A stretch of DNA of 64,000 nucleotides, from assembly GCA_944373145.1 (NCBI GenBank), contig CALWAL010000003.1, forward strand, positions 84,619 to 148,618, given 5' to 3'. How positions within the stretch are numbered: the stretch's first letter is position 1; the number at the start of each line of letters is the position of its first letter. The stretch comes from an uncultured Bacilli bacterium (lineage in GTDB: Bacteria; Bacillota_I; Bacilli_A; RF39; UBA660). Positions 7,955 through 16,868 of the stretch are shown here, in pieces. The notes under the pieces were generated by a model. The model worked only from the letters and a program-made list of their open reading frames with translations, ran no database searches and had not been told where the DNA came from. The position numbers and the translations under genes are program-made.

Positions 7955-9427
7955 ATGAATTATGAAAAATTAAAAAATTACCAAGAAACAATAGCTCAAT
8001 TGGAGTGCTTAGATAATATTTTATGGTGGGAGTTAAGAACAGATTGTCCTAAAAGTGCTATTGATTACTTGAGTAACTTAATTACAAAAACTGAATTGCA
8101 AATATTCGAATTAAAGTCATCCTCAGAATATCAAATTTATTTAGATAATTTTTTAAATAGTGAAGAAGTGAAAAATTATAATTATGAAATTATTAGTTAT
8201 TATCAACAATTTAGAAAAAAAATTATTTTAAATAGAAAGGTTCCAAAGGATTTTTACGAACAATACGCCGCTTTAAAGACAGTTTGTAACACATTTTGGA
8301 CGAAAGCTAGAGAAGAGAATGATTACAATATTTATAAACCATATTTAGAGCAAATGATAGCGATGACTAAGACTTATTATAACTATATGTATCCTGATAT
8401 GGATTTATATGATGCAATGCTAGATACTTATGAAAATGGAATGACTAGTGATGTTATTGATAAATTATTTGATGATTTAAAAAGGGAATTAATTCCTTTA
8501 ATAAAAAATTTAAAAGTTAAAGAAGCAAATAAAAATTATGAAAGGCAGTATACTAGAAGTGAATTAATAACATGTGCAGAATATTTATTAAATTATATTG
8601 GCTTTGATTTGAATCGTGGAACTTTAGGAATTTACCCACACGGCTTTACAGAAAAAATGAATAAAGATGATATTCGTATCGCTTTTAAACAGGGAACAAA
8701 TCCAATTGATTTTGTTTCGACAATTATTCATGAAGGGGGACATGGTATTTTTGAACAACAAATTCGAAGTGATTTAGCAACCATTCAAAATTCTTGCATT
8801 GAAAATTGTTATGCATTACACGAAAGTCAATCTCGTTTTTATGAGAATATTTTAGGGCGCAATATTAATTTTTGGTATCCAATTTATGAAGATATAAAAA
8901 AATTATTAAGCTTGGATTTAACTCTTGAAGAATTTGTTGCTGAATTAAATAATGCTAAACCTAGTTTAATTAGGACAGAAGCGGATGAACTTACTTACTG
9001 TCTTCATATTATTGTGCGATATGAAATTGAACGTGAATTATTTTCGGAAACTATTACATGTGAAGATTTACCACGGGTATGGAATGAAAAGATGGTTAAA
9101 TATTTGGGAGTTAAGGTGCCAAATGATAGTCTTGGGGTAATGCAAGACGTTCATTGGTCAGAAGGATCATTTGGATACTTTCCTTCGTACTTGTTAGGTT
9201 CAATTTATGATGGCATGTTTGCTGAAGCATTGGAGCGTGATTTAGGACCAATTGATGAATTACTTAGAACTAACCAAATTAAAGAAATAACAAAATACTT
9301 AGGTGATAAAATTCATCAATACGGTGGAGCATATTTATCGAAAGAAGTTATCGAACGAGTTTGTGGTAAAGATATAAGTGTGGCACCATTAATTGCTTAC
9401 TTTAAGCGTAAATATATGAATAATTAA
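7955..9427 (+). CDS. M32 family carboxypeptidase (carboxypeptidase Taq type)
   Basis: This 490-residue protein matches the full length of M32 metallocarboxypeptidases. The zinc motif H-E-G-G-H is at 259-263. It is followed by the family-specific H-E-S-Q-S-R (about 289-294), then I-R-T-E-A-D-E-L-T-Y and H-W-S-E-G-S-F-G-Y-F-P. These enzymes remove C-terminal residues from peptides in the cytoplasm, usually with broad specificity that excludes proline. No signal peptide is present. It is the last gene of the csaA operon. A weak A/T-only hairpin (9419-9434) before a T run may be its terminator. Confidence 0.95.
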   Translation: MNYEKLKNYQETIAQLECLDNILWWELRTDCPKSAIDYLSNLITKTELQIFELKSSSEYQIYLDNFLNSEEVKNYNYEIISYYQQFRKKIILNRKVPKDFYEQYAALKTVCNTFWTKAREENDYNIYKPYLEQMIAMTKTYYNYMYPDMDLYDAMLDTYENGMTSDVIDKLFDDLKRELIPLIKNLKVKEANKNYERQYTRSELITCAEYLLNYIGFDLNRGTLGIYPHGFTEKMNKDDIRIAFKQGTNPIDFVSTIIHEGGHGIFEQQIRSDLATIQNSCIENCYALHESQSRFYENILGRNINFWYPIYEDIKKLLSLDLTLEEFVAELNNAKPSLIRTEADELTYCLHIIVRYEIERELFSETITCEDLPRVWNEKMVKYLGVKVPNDSLGVMQDVHWSEGSFGYFPSYLLGSIYDGMFAEALERDLGPIDELLRTNQIKEITKYLGDKIHQYGGAYLSKEVIERVCGKDISVAPLIAYFKRKYMNN

Positions 9428-9441
9428 TATTATTTTTTCGA

Positions 9442-9470
9442 TTGACTCAATTTTATAATTGTTTTATAAT
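9442..9470 (+). promoter_or_regulatory. Promoter of the lipid kinase gene
   Basis: TTGACT (9442-9447), a 17-base spacer and TATAAT (9465-9470), about 40 bases before the start. Confidence 0.8.
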
Positions 9471-9509
9471 GACCAGTGTATTATATTTAATATTATTGGA
9501 GGAATTGAT

Positions 9510-10454
9510 TTGGAAAGTAAAAAAAGAAAATGTTTAGTTATATATAATCCAATGAGTGGAAAGGGAATGGATGATACAACTATTATGCAATATCAAAAGA
9601 TATTAAAGGAACGTGGTTATTATGTTGATTTTATAGCGACTAGGACTAGTCATCATGCTACGGAAATCATGGTGAATGCCGATGCTTATGATATTGTTTT
9701 TTCCGTTGGTGGCGATGGCACTTTAAATGAAGTTGTTAAGGGAAATTTTTTAAGAGATGAACGTTTGACTATTTGTCCTCTTCCTAGTGGAACTTGTAAT
9801 GACGTAGCAAGTATGTTGGGTTATGGTAAAGATATTATTGATAACCTTGTTATAGCCTTAGAAGGCGAAATTAAAGATATTGATATTGGGACGGTAAATG
9901 ATGATCCGTTTGCTTACGTGGTTGGTATGGGAACTTTGATGAATATTCCATATGAGACTTCAAGCATTGAAAAAAGAAAAATGGGATATTTGGCCTATTT
10001 AAAAGCTGGGTTAGGTACAGTTTTGAAAAAGATGCGTAGATATAAAGCTGAAATAACGGTTGACGGTATGTCTTTGGATGGACAATATTCTTTAATTATG
10101 ATTTCTAATGCTAACCATATTGCTGGAATTGATGATTTCCATAAGGATGTTTGTCTCGATGATGGAAAGTTGGAAGTATTATTGTGTAATGCTAAAAATA
10201 AAATAGCTTTTATAAAAGATTTGTTATTATATTTAGTTGGTTCGCCATTTAGTGCAGTTAAAACTTTAAAAGCTGAGGATATAACTATTAAGCTATTAGA
10301 ACAACCTGAAAATGAATGGTGTGTTGATGGTGAAAGGTATATTAGCGATGGTAATATTTACCACATTAGGATAAGTGATAAAATGAAATTTTTAACACCT
10401 AAAGCTAAAGTAAAAAAATTGTTTAAATGCAATAAGAAAATTTTATCAAATTAA
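9510..10454 (+). CDS. Diacylglycerol kinase-family lipid kinase (YegS/BmrU/DgkB type)
   Basis: The protein has 314 residues. The N-terminal catalytic domain shows Y-N-P-M-S-G-K-G (12-19), the nucleotide loop G-G-D-G-T-L-N-E (67-74) and L-P-S-G-T-C-N-D. The C-terminal half is the beta-sandwich with D-G-K-L-E-V-L and D-G-E. Family members phosphorylate diacylglycerol or related lipids at the inner membrane face and recycle lipid from lipoteichoic acid synthesis. I take TTG at 9510 as start because GGAGG ends 7 bases before it. An ATG at 9459 overlaps the promoter -10 and is unlikely. A terminator follows. Confidence 0.88.
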   Translation: MESKKRKCLVIYNPMSGKGMDDTTIMQYQKILKERGYYVDFIATRTSHHATEIMVNADAYDIVFSVGGDGTLNEVVKGNFLRDERLTICPLPSGTCNDVASMLGYGKDIIDNLVIALEGEIKDIDIGTVNDDPFAYVVGMGTLMNIPYETSSIEKRKMGYLAYLKAGLGTVLKKMRRYKAEITVDGMSLDGQYSLIMISNANHIAGIDDFHKDVCLDDGKLEVLLCNAKNKIAFIKDLLLYLVGSPFSAVKTLKAEDITIKLLEQPENEWCVDGERYISDGNIYHIRISDKMKFLTPKAKVKKLFKCNKKILSN

Positions 10455-10476
10455 GCAGTTAAACTGCTTTTTTTTT
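10453..10476 (+). terminator. Terminator after the lipid kinase gene
   Basis: Stem AAGCAGT/ACTGCTT with a 3-base loop followed by nine T residues; it overlaps the stop codon. An extended -10 (TGTTATAAT, 10484-10492) for the next gene follows directly. Confidence 0.85.
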
Positions 10477-10514
10477 ACAAAAATGTTATAATGTTACTAT
10501 AAGTAGGTGAGAAG

Positions 10515-11321
10515 ATGAAAACAGTAGTGATTACGGGCAGTGCTAGAGGTTTAGGCTTAGAGTTAGCCAAAGTTTTTAGAAAGAATAATCTTAATGTTGT
10601 AATTAGTGATTTAAATGAAGAGAATTTAATTAAAGCTTATGACGAGTTGTTAAAAATAGAAAGTAAAGCCAAGGTTATTTGTGTCGTTTGTAATGTAACG
10701 AATGTTATTGATATTCAAAATTTGATTACTTTAACAGTTGATACGTTTGATAAGATTGATATTTGGATAAATAATGCTGGAGTTAATCAACCAAATCAAG
10801 CTATATGGGAATTAAGTGAAGGAGAAATTGATTTAATTTTAGATGTTGATTTAAAAGGAACAATCATGTGTTCTAATTTAGTGATGAAAGAAATGCTAAA
10901 AAAACATAGTGGCGCTATATATAATGTTGAAGGATATGGAAGTAACGATGCTAAAATGTTGGGCTTGTCTCTTTACGGAACGAGTAAAAGGGCCATAACT
11001 TATTTTACAGATGCTTTAGCCCTTGAGGCAAAAGAAAAGCAAACTGGTGTCATTATAGGTAAATTAAGCCCAGGAATTATGATTACTGACTTTATTACTA
11101 ATGCTTTAGGTGATAAAGAAAAAATTATATTGTCGGATAAAACTAAGAAAGTTTATAACATTTTAGGCGATTACCTCGATGTTATTGCTTCTTTTCTCGT
11201 TAATAAAATACTTAAAAATACGAAGAACGGTATCAGAATTGAGTGGCTTACTAATCGTAAAGCTGCTTGGCGTTTTATGACTGCTGCTTTTAACAAAAGA
11301 GATTTTTTTAAAGATAAATAA
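10515..11321 (+). CDS. Short-chain dehydrogenase/reductase, NOL/NYC1-like variant
   Basis: The 268-residue protein has the Rossmann motif T-G-S-A-R-G-L-G (7-14), N-N-A-G (86-89) and the catalytic Y-G-T-S-K (Tyr154, Lys158). The usual catalytic serine in the I-N-x-S-S strand is replaced by N-V-E-G-Y-G-S. This recalls the N-M-x-G-x-G-S form seen in chlorophyll b reductase-like SDRs, where a serine sits a few residues later. It should be an NAD(P)H oxidoreductase of unknown substrate. It lies 18 bases before adhE with only a ribosome site between, so the two are probably co-transcribed and it may act on an aldehyde, ketone or alcohol in the same metabolism; that is inference. Confidence 0.88.
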   Translation: MKTVVITGSARGLGLELAKVFRKNNLNVVISDLNEENLIKAYDELLKIESKAKVICVVCNVTNVIDIQNLITLTVDTFDKIDIWINNAGVNQPNQAIWELSEGEIDLILDVDLKGTIMCSNLVMKEMLKKHSGAIYNVEGYGSNDAKMLGLSLYGTSKRAITYFTDALALEAKEKQTGVIIGKLSPGIMITDFITNALGDKEKIILSDKTKKVYNILGDYLDVIASFLVNKILKNTKNGIRIEWLTNRKAAWRFMTAAFNKRDFFKDK

Positions 11322-11339
11322 AAAAAGAAAGGAAAAGTT

Positions 11340-13952
11340 ATGTATAAAGAATATAAAATTGTTGATAATGTTGAGAACTTATTAAAAATGCATGAGGAAG
11401 TTAAAAATGCTCAAATCGAATATTCTAATTATACCCAAGAACAGGTTGATAAAATTTTTAAAGCAGCAGCGATTGCAGCTAATCGAGTTCGTATATATTT
11501 AGCAAAATTAGCAGTTGAAGAAACAAAAATGGGAGTTATTGAGGATAAAGTTATAAAAAATCATTATGCCTCAGAATACATATATAACAAATATCGCCAT
11601 TATAAGACAGTTGGCGTTATCAAAGAAGATGAAATTTACGGTTTCAAAGTTATTGCTGAACCTGTTGGCGTAATTGCTGCAATTATCCCTACAACTAATC
11701 CGACTTCAACGGCTATTTTTAAATCTTTATTAGCGCTTAAAACCCGTAATGGAATTATTTTGAGTCCACACCCACGCGCAAAAAAAGCAACAATTGAAGC
11801 AGCTAAAATTATTTTAGAAGCAGCGGTTAAAGCAGGAGCTCCTAAAAATATTATTAGTTGGATTGATACACCTGCTTTAGAGTTAACAAATACTTTAATG
11901 AGTATTTGTGATATTACTTTGGCAACAGGCGGAGCTGGTATGGTTAAGTCGGCTTATTCGTCAGGAAAACCAGCTTTAGGCGTTGGTGCTGGTAATACGC
12001 CAGCTATTATTGATAGTACAGCTGATATTACATTAGCAGTTAATTCTATTATTCATTCTAAAACATTTGATAACGGAATGATATGTGCCTCGGAACAAGC
12101 TGTAATTGTCTTAGATTCAATTTATGAGAAAGTTAAGTCAGAATTTATTAAACGTGGATGTTATTTTTTAAGTGAAGAAGAATGCAATAAAATGCGTAAA
12201 ACAATTATTATTAATGGTGCAGTAAATGCTAAAGTAGTTGGTCAAAAAGCTGAAACAATCGCCGAAATAGCTGGGATTGAAGTGCCAAAATACACTAAAA
12301 TTTTAATTGGGGAAGTAACAAGTACTGATTTAAGTGAGGAATTTGCTCATGAAAAATTATCTCCAGTTTTAGCTTTCTACCACGCTTCAACTTTTGAAGA
12401 AGCATTAGATAAAGCTTATCAGTTAGTGCTGGATGGTGGTATTGGACATACATCATCTCTTTATGTTAATCGCTTTGAAAGAGGTAAATTAGATGCATTT
12501 TGTGAAAAAATGAAAACATGTCGTATTTTAATTAATACCCCATCATCTCAGGGAGGTATTGGCGATTTATATAATTTTAAATTAACACCATCTTTAACTT
12601 TAGGATGCGGTACTTGGGGTGGAAATTCTATTTCAGAAAATGTAGGAATAAAACATTTACTTAATTTTAAAACAGTGGCAGAGAGGAGAGAAAATATGCT
12701 ATGGTTTAGAGTTCCGGAGAAAGTTTATCTAAAAAGAAATTGTTTACCAATTGCTTTAGAAGAATTAAAAAATGTTATGAATAAAAAAAAGGTATTTATT
12801 GTTACTGATAAATTTTTATACGAAAACGGATATACTGATGTCATCACCAATAAATTGGATGAGTTGAAAATAATCCATACAACCTATTTTGACGTTATGC
12901 CAGACCCAACATTAAAGTGTGCGAAAGAAGGAGCAAAGTTAATGAACGAGTTCCAGCCGGATTGCATTATTGCTGTTGGTGGGGGTTCTCCAATGGATGC
13001 AGCTAAAATTATGTGGGTTATGTATGAGCATCCTGAGACTGATTTTTTGGATATGGCTATGCGTTTTATGGATATTCGCAAACGAATATACACTTTTCCT
13101 AGAATGGGTGAAAAAGCATATTTTATTGCTATTCCAACTTCATCCGGTACTGGTTCTGAAGTGACTCCTTTTGCGGTTATTACAGATGAAACAACGGGAA
13201 CTAAATATCCATTAGCTGATTATGAATTGATGCCTAAAATGGCAGTAATAGATGCTAATATGATGGATGACGCCCCAAAAGGGTTAACAGCTTTTTCAGG
13301 GATCGATGCTGTTACGCACGCTTTGGAAGCTTATGCTTCAATGATGGCTACAGAATATACTGATGGTTTGGCTAAAGAGGCATTAAAGTTATGCTTTGAA
13401 TATTTACCACGAGCTTATGAAAATGGCGCTACAGATCCTTTAGCTAGAGAAAAAATGGCTAATGCTGCTACGATGGCCGGGATGGCCTTTGCTAATGCTT
13501 TTTTGGGTATTTGTCATTCAATGGCACATAAACTTGGTTCATATCATCATTTGGCACATGGTTTAGCTAATGCTTTATTAATCAATGAAGTTATCAAATA
13601 TAATAGTACTGAGATGCCATCTAAGATGGGAACATTTCCTCAATATGAATATCCTAAAACTTTAAGAAGATATGCTGAATTAGCTGAATTTTTAAATTTA
13701 GGTGGGAATACTGATGAAGAAAAAGTAAATAGGTTAATTGATAAAATAACCGAATTAAAAGCACAAATAGGTATTAAGAAAAGTATTAAAGATTATGATA
13801 TTGATGAACATGAATTTTTAAAAACACTTGATGAGATGGCAGAGCAAGCTTTTGATGATCAGTGTACAGGTTCAAATCCTCGTTATCCGCTTATTGATGA
13901 GATTAAAGAGATGTATTTAAAAGCTTATTATGGTGATGATTATGAAGTATAA
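11340..13952 (+). CDS. adhE: Bifunctional acetaldehyde-CoA/alcohol dehydrogenase AdhE
   Basis: The 870-residue fusion has an N-terminal aldehyde dehydrogenase domain (about 1-440) with the catalytic Cys249 in N-G-M-I-C-A-S-E. A C-terminal iron-dependent alcohol dehydrogenase (about 455-870) carries G-G-G-S-P-M-D, G-T-G-S-E-V-T-P and the metal ligands in D-A-V-T-H-A-L-E and the H-S-M-A-H-K-L-G and H-H-L-A-H-G segments. AdhE reduces acetyl-CoA to ethanol via acetaldehyde, regenerating two NAD+, and assembles into spirosomes in the cytoplasm. Length and both domains are complete. It is the clearest sign of fermentative life in the window. The ribosome site GAAAGGAAAAG precedes the ATG. Confidence 0.98.
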   Translation: MYKEYKIVDNVENLLKMHEEVKNAQIEYSNYTQEQVDKIFKAAAIAANRVRIYLAKLAVEETKMGVIEDKVIKNHYASEYIYNKYRHYKTVGVIKEDEIYGFKVIAEPVGVIAAIIPTTNPTSTAIFKSLLALKTRNGIILSPHPRAKKATIEAAKIILEAAVKAGAPKNIISWIDTPALELTNTLMSICDITLATGGAGMVKSAYSSGKPALGVGAGNTPAIIDSTADITLAVNSIIHSKTFDNGMICASEQAVIVLDSIYEKVKSEFIKRGCYFLSEEECNKMRKTIIINGAVNAKVVGQKAETIAEIAGIEVPKYTKILIGEVTSTDLSEEFAHEKLSPVLAFYHASTFEEALDKAYQLVLDGGIGHTSSLYVNRFERGKLDAFCEKMKTCRILINTPSSQGGIGDLYNFKLTPSLTLGCGTWGGNSISENVGIKHLLNFKTVAERRENMLWFRVPEKVYLKRNCLPIALEELKNVMNKKKVFIVTDKFLYENGYTDVITNKLDELKIIHTTYFDVMPDPTLKCAKEGAKLMNEFQPDCIIAVGGGSPMDAAKIMWVMYEHPETDFLDMAMRFMDIRKRIYTFPRMGEKAYFIAIPTSSGTGSEVTPFAVITDETTGTKYPLADYELMPKMAVIDANMMDDAPKGLTAFSGIDAVTHALEAYASMMATEYTDGLAKEALKLCFEYLPRAYENGATDPLAREKMANAATMAGMAFANAFLGICHSMAHKLGSYHHLAHGLANALLINEVIKYNSTEMPSKMGTFPQYEYPKTLRRYAELAEFLNLGGNTDEEKVNRLIDKITELKAQIGIKKSIKDYDIDEHEFLKTLDEMAEQAFDDQCTGSNPRYPLIDEIKEMYLKAYYGDDYEV

Positions 13953-14703
13953 TTTAGATAATATAATTGCAAAAAGAAAAAATAAAATAATATATAAAGA
14001 CAGAGATAAAGTAATTAAATTATTTGTAGAGGATTATTCTAAATCTAATATTTTAAATGAAGCTTTGAATCATGCTCGAGTGGAAGAAGGGACTAATTTA
14101 AATATTCCAAAATTAAATGAAGTAACGATGATTGACAATCATTGGGCATTGATTAATGATTATATTGAAGGGATGACATTGGAAGAGTTAATGGCTAAAT
14201 ATCCTGAAAAAGAAAATGATTTTTTAGAGTTATTTGTAAATATTCAATTGGAAATTTTGGAAAATAAAGTACCTCTTTTAAATAGAATTAAAGATAAATT
14301 TCGCCGTAAATTAACGGAATCGCCATTATTGAATGAAACAACAAGATATGAATTGCTGCAAAGATTAGAAGGAATGCAAAATCACAATAAATTATGTCAC
14401 GGTGACTTTAACCCAAGTAATATTATTGTGAAAGAAACGGGAGAATATTACATTATTGATTGGGCCCACGTAACACAAGGAAACGCTTCTGCTGATGCTG
14501 CTAGAACTTTTTTGTTATTTTCAATGCATGGAAAAGAATCTTTAGCGCAACGCTATTTAGAATTATTCTCAAAAGTTAGTAAAATTCCAATCCAAAATAT
14601 TCAAAGGTGGATACCAATAGTAGCTGCGACACAATTGACAAAAGGTAATGAGGATGAATATGAATTTCTAAGTAAATGGATTGACATCGTTGATTACGAA
14701 TAA
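13942..14703 (+). CDS. Aminoglycoside phosphotransferase/choline kinase-family protein
   Basis: The protein of about 253 residues has the APH-type catalytic loop C-H-G-D-F-N-P-S-N-I (His153, Asp155) and the metal-binding I-I-D-W-A about 20 residues later. The N-terminal lobe is short with K-R-K-N-K-I-I-Y-K-D-R. Members phosphorylate small hydroxylated molecules such as aminoglycosides, choline, sugars or homoserine; nothing here fixes the substrate, and resistance should not be assumed. The start is inside the adhE end: ATGs at 13930, 13936 and 13942 are in frame, and I take the last because GGTGAT precedes it. Translational coupling to adhE is likely. Confidence 0.8.
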   Translation: MKYNLDNIIAKRKNKIIYKDRDKVIKLFVEDYSKSNILNEALNHARVEEGTNLNIPKLNEVTMIDNHWALINDYIEGMTLEELMAKYPEKENDFLELFVNIQLEILENKVPLLNRIKDKFRRKLTESPLLNETTRYELLQRLEGMQNHNKLCHGDFNPSNIIVKETGEYYIIDWAHVTQGNASADAARTFLLFSMHGKESLAQRYLELFSKVSKIPIQNIQRWIPIVAATQLTKGNEDEYEFLSKWIDIVDYE

Positions 14704-14742
14704 AAATTATCTATTTTGTAGTATAGTGAGATCGGTGTTAAG

Positions 14743-15108
14743 ATGAAGAAAATAATTTTATGCTTAATCTTATGTATCTTTTTGTGTGGTTGCCAAAATG
14801 ATGAAATTAATAATGAAAATAAAATTGTTAATGTAGCAGAAGCAAAAAAATTAAAGGAAGATGGTGCTATTTTAATTGATGTTAGAACTGTAATGGAATA
14901 TAACGAACAGCATATTGAAGGAGCATTACTGTTACCACTTGATGATATTAATAAAGAAAGTGTAAGTAAGATAGCTCCAGATATTGATACTAATATGATA
15001 GTTTATTGCGCAAGTGGTGCACGTAGTAGTATGGCTGTGGAAAAGTTAAAAAAATTGGGCTATGAAAATGTTTTTGATTTAGGCTCAATGGATAATTGGG
15101 AGGATTGA
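14743..15108 (+). CDS. Rhodanese-like lipoprotein
   Basis: The 121-residue protein has a lipoprotein signal (F-L-C-G-C, lipid Cys17), a short linker and a single rhodanese domain. The domain begins at I-L-I-D-V-R (43-48) and has the active-site loop Y-C-A-S-G-A-R-S with Cys89. Single-domain rhodaneses carry persulfide sulfur or act in redox signalling; here it would do so outside the cell. The loop is a standard six-residue rhodanese loop, so catalysis is plausible. It stops at a TGA inside the ribosome site of the next gene, suggesting coupling to the DUF362 protein. Confidence 0.88.
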   Translation: MKKIILCLILCIFLCGCQNDEINNENKIVNVAEAKKLKEDGAILIDVRTVMEYNEQHIEGALLLPLDDINKESVSKIAPDIDTNMIVYCASGARSSMAVEKLKKLGYENVFDLGSMDNWED

Positions 15109-15110
15109 TT

Positions 15111-15983
15111 ATGGAAAAAGTTTATTTTACAAGAGAAATAAGTCCAGAAAATATAATCAAAATTTATGATATGCTAGGTAAGAAATTAACTGGTAAAGTT
15201 GCTGTTAAATTGCATTCTGGAGAAAAGGGAAATCAAAACTATATTAAACCAGAATTTGTTCAAGCAATTGTAAAACATGTCAATGGTACTGTAGTTGAAT
15301 GCAATACGGCTTATGAAGGTGCTCGTAATACTACAGAAAAACATAAAAAGTTATTAGAAGAGCATGGGTGGAGTGAATTTTTTGATGTTGATATTATGGA
15401 TGCGGTTGGTCCTGATAAAATTATAGAAATTCCAAATGGTAAAAAAATTCAAAAAAATTATGTGGGAAAAAACATTGATAATTACGATTCTGCTCTTGTG
15501 TTATCTCATTTTAAAGGGCATCCTATGGGTGGTTTTGGTGGTGCTTTAAAGCAACTATCAATTGGTTTTGCTTCTAGTCATGGAAAAAGTTATATTCATT
15601 GTGTTGGTAAAGAAGATGCAACTTTTGAAGATATGTTTAATGTTGACCAAGACTCTTTTTTAGAAAGTATGGCTGATGCTGCTAGTAGTATTCATAACTA
15701 TTTTCAAAATAATATTGTTTATATTAATGTTATGTGTAACTTATCTGTAGATTGTGATTGTTGTGCAATTGCTGAAGATCCATGCATGGAAGATATTGGA
15801 ATTTTAGCTAGTCTTGATCCAATTGCCCTAGATCAAGCATGTCTTGATTTAATTTATAGTTCAAAAGATCCTGGCCGTAATCATTTTGTAGAACGAGTTG
15901 AAAGGCAACATGGACGTCATATAATTGAGAGTGCTGATGAATTGGGGTTCGGTTCAAAAGAATATAAATTAATAGAATTTTAA
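15111..15983 (+). CDS. DUF362 domain-containing protein
   Basis: The protein of 291 residues matches DUF362. It has an N-terminal V-A-V-K-L-H-S-G-E-K-G-N segment, a central H-F-K-G-H-P-M-G-G-F-G-G-A-L-K-Q motif that is the family hallmark, and a C-terminal D-P-I-A-L-D-Q-A. Near residue 210 is a short cysteine cluster (V-D-C-D-C-C-A-I-A-E-D-P-C) that could bind metal; the usual ferredoxin insertion is absent. The family is widespread in anaerobes and has no firm function. ATG 15111 is preferred to the TTG at 15096 because GGGAGGATT lies just before it. Confidence 0.85.
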   Translation: MEKVYFTREISPENIIKIYDMLGKKLTGKVAVKLHSGEKGNQNYIKPEFVQAIVKHVNGTVVECNTAYEGARNTTEKHKKLLEEHGWSEFFDVDIMDAVGPDKIIEIPNGKKIQKNYVGKNIDNYDSALVLSHFKGHPMGGFGGALKQLSIGFASSHGKSYIHCVGKEDATFEDMFNVDQDSFLESMADAASSIHNYFQNNIVYINVMCNLSVDCDCCAIAEDPCMEDIGILASLDPIALDQACLDLIYSSKDPGRNHFVERVERQHGRHIIESADELGFGSKEYKLIEF

Positions 15984-16006
15984 TAGGCTTATAAGACCTC
16001 TTTTTT
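15984..16006 (+). terminator. Possible terminator after the DUF362 gene
   Basis: An imperfect hairpin (AGGCTT/AAGACCT with a bulged A) precedes six T residues. Confidence 0.5.
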
Positions 16007-16027
16007 ATGATTTTTATCTTGTATAAT

Positions 16028-16056
16028 TTGACAACCTATATAAAGTATGTTAATAT
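16028..16056 (+). promoter_or_regulatory. Promoter of the BsaA-like surface protein gene
   Basis: TTGACA (16028-16033), a 17-base spacer and TAATAT (16051-16056). Confidence 0.75.
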
Positions 16057-16080
16057 ATGTCCTCAATAAGGGGGAATAAT

Positions 16081-16638
16081 ATGAAAAAAAAATTAGCTTT
16101 AATAGCAATCGCCTTTGTTATTTTAATAGGAACTGTTGATGGAACTTTTGCTTACTTTAATGGCCAAAATGATTTTGTTAGCGATGATTATAGAGCTAGT
16201 ATCACTCAAACATTTATGCCACCAACTAATTGGACACCAGGAACTGTAACACCAGTTGATATTAAAGTAACAAATCAAAGTTTAGTGGATATGAATGTTC
16301 GCGCTAGATACACAGAAAAATGGGTTGCTAATGATGGGAGCATTTTATCTGGTGTACGAGATAATGAACAAGTGGCTTTAATTGAGTTTGGAGAAAATTG
16401 GCAATTAGCTGATGATGGATATTATTATTATACTAAAACTTTAAATAGTGGAAAAAACAGTGAACCATTTATTAATACTGTTACCTTTAATCCAAACTTT
16501 GAATTGGAAAATACAGATATGAAATGTGAGACAATTAAAACTGATGGTAAAATTGAGGTTAACTGTGATAGTTTAGATTCGGGTTATGCAGGAGCTACTT
16601 ATACTTTAGAAGTTATTATTGAAACTAAACAAGCGTAA
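16081..16638 (+). CDS. BsaA/TasA-camelysin-like, SipW-type secreted protein
   Basis: The 185-residue protein begins with a hydrophobic signal ending in G-T-F-A-Y-F, the hallmark of SipW-processed TasA/camelysin-like proteins (x-x-x-A-Y-F). The mature part is beta-rich with V-D-I-K-V-T-N-Q-S-L-V-D-M-N-V-R-A-R and two cysteines in C-E-T-I-K-T-D-G-K-I-E-V-N-C. Known relatives form fibres or matrix components at the cell surface. No sipW-like signal peptidase is in the window, so processing would depend on one elsewhere. The start at 16081 has GGGGGAATA upstream; the ATG at 16057 has none. Confidence 0.82.
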   Translation: MKKKLALIAIAFVILIGTVDGTFAYFNGQNDFVSDDYRASITQTFMPPTNWTPGTVTPVDIKVTNQSLVDMNVRARYTEKWVANDGSILSGVRDNEQVALIEFGENWQLADDGYYYYTKTLNSGKNSEPFINTVTFNPNFELENTDMKCETIKTDGKIEVNCDSLDSGYAGATYTLEVIIETKQA

Positions 16639-16666
16639 TACTATAAAATGAGATGTAATAAAAAAG

Positions 16667-16689
16667 AAGTAGGTAAAAACCTACTTTTT
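16667..16689 (+). terminator. Terminator after the BsaA-like gene
   Basis: An 8-bp stem AAGTAGGT/ACCTACTT with an AAAA loop and a T-rich tract. Confidence 0.85.
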
Positions 16690-16758
16690 ATTTAAAAAAT
16701 TTATAAAAATATACACAAATATATAAATGTATGCTATAATCTATATGTATTTGCATAT

Positions 16759-16835
16759 GGCCTGTTGGTGAAGTGGCTTAACACATCGCCCTCTCAAGGC
16801 GACATTCACGGGTCCGAATCCCGTACAGGCTACCA
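16759..16835 (+). tRNA. tRNA-Glu (CTC)
   Basis: The acceptor GGCCTGT/ACAGGCT, discriminator A and encoded CCA enclose a cloverleaf. The anticodon loop CTCTCAA gives anticodon CTC (codon GAG). The T-loop is TCCGAAT, with C instead of T at position 55. The 1-72 pair is G-U. The CTC isoacceptor reads only GAG, so a TTC tRNA-Glu must exist elsewhere. TATAAT at 16735-16740 is the likely -10. Confidence 0.92.
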
Positions 16836-16845
16836 GTAAGTATTT

Positions 16846-16868
16846 AACCTTGAATTCAAGGTTTTTTT
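16846..16868 (+). terminator. Terminator after tRNA-Glu
   Basis: An inverted repeat AACCTTG/CAAGGTT with a 4-base loop, then seven T residues. The stretch from here to 16985 is A/T-rich and I see no gene in it. Confidence 0.85.

Noticed and set aside
13942..14703. Aminoglycoside resistance gene
   Set aside because: Only the generic APH catalytic loop is present; the context (behind adhE, no mobile element) argues for a metabolic kinase.
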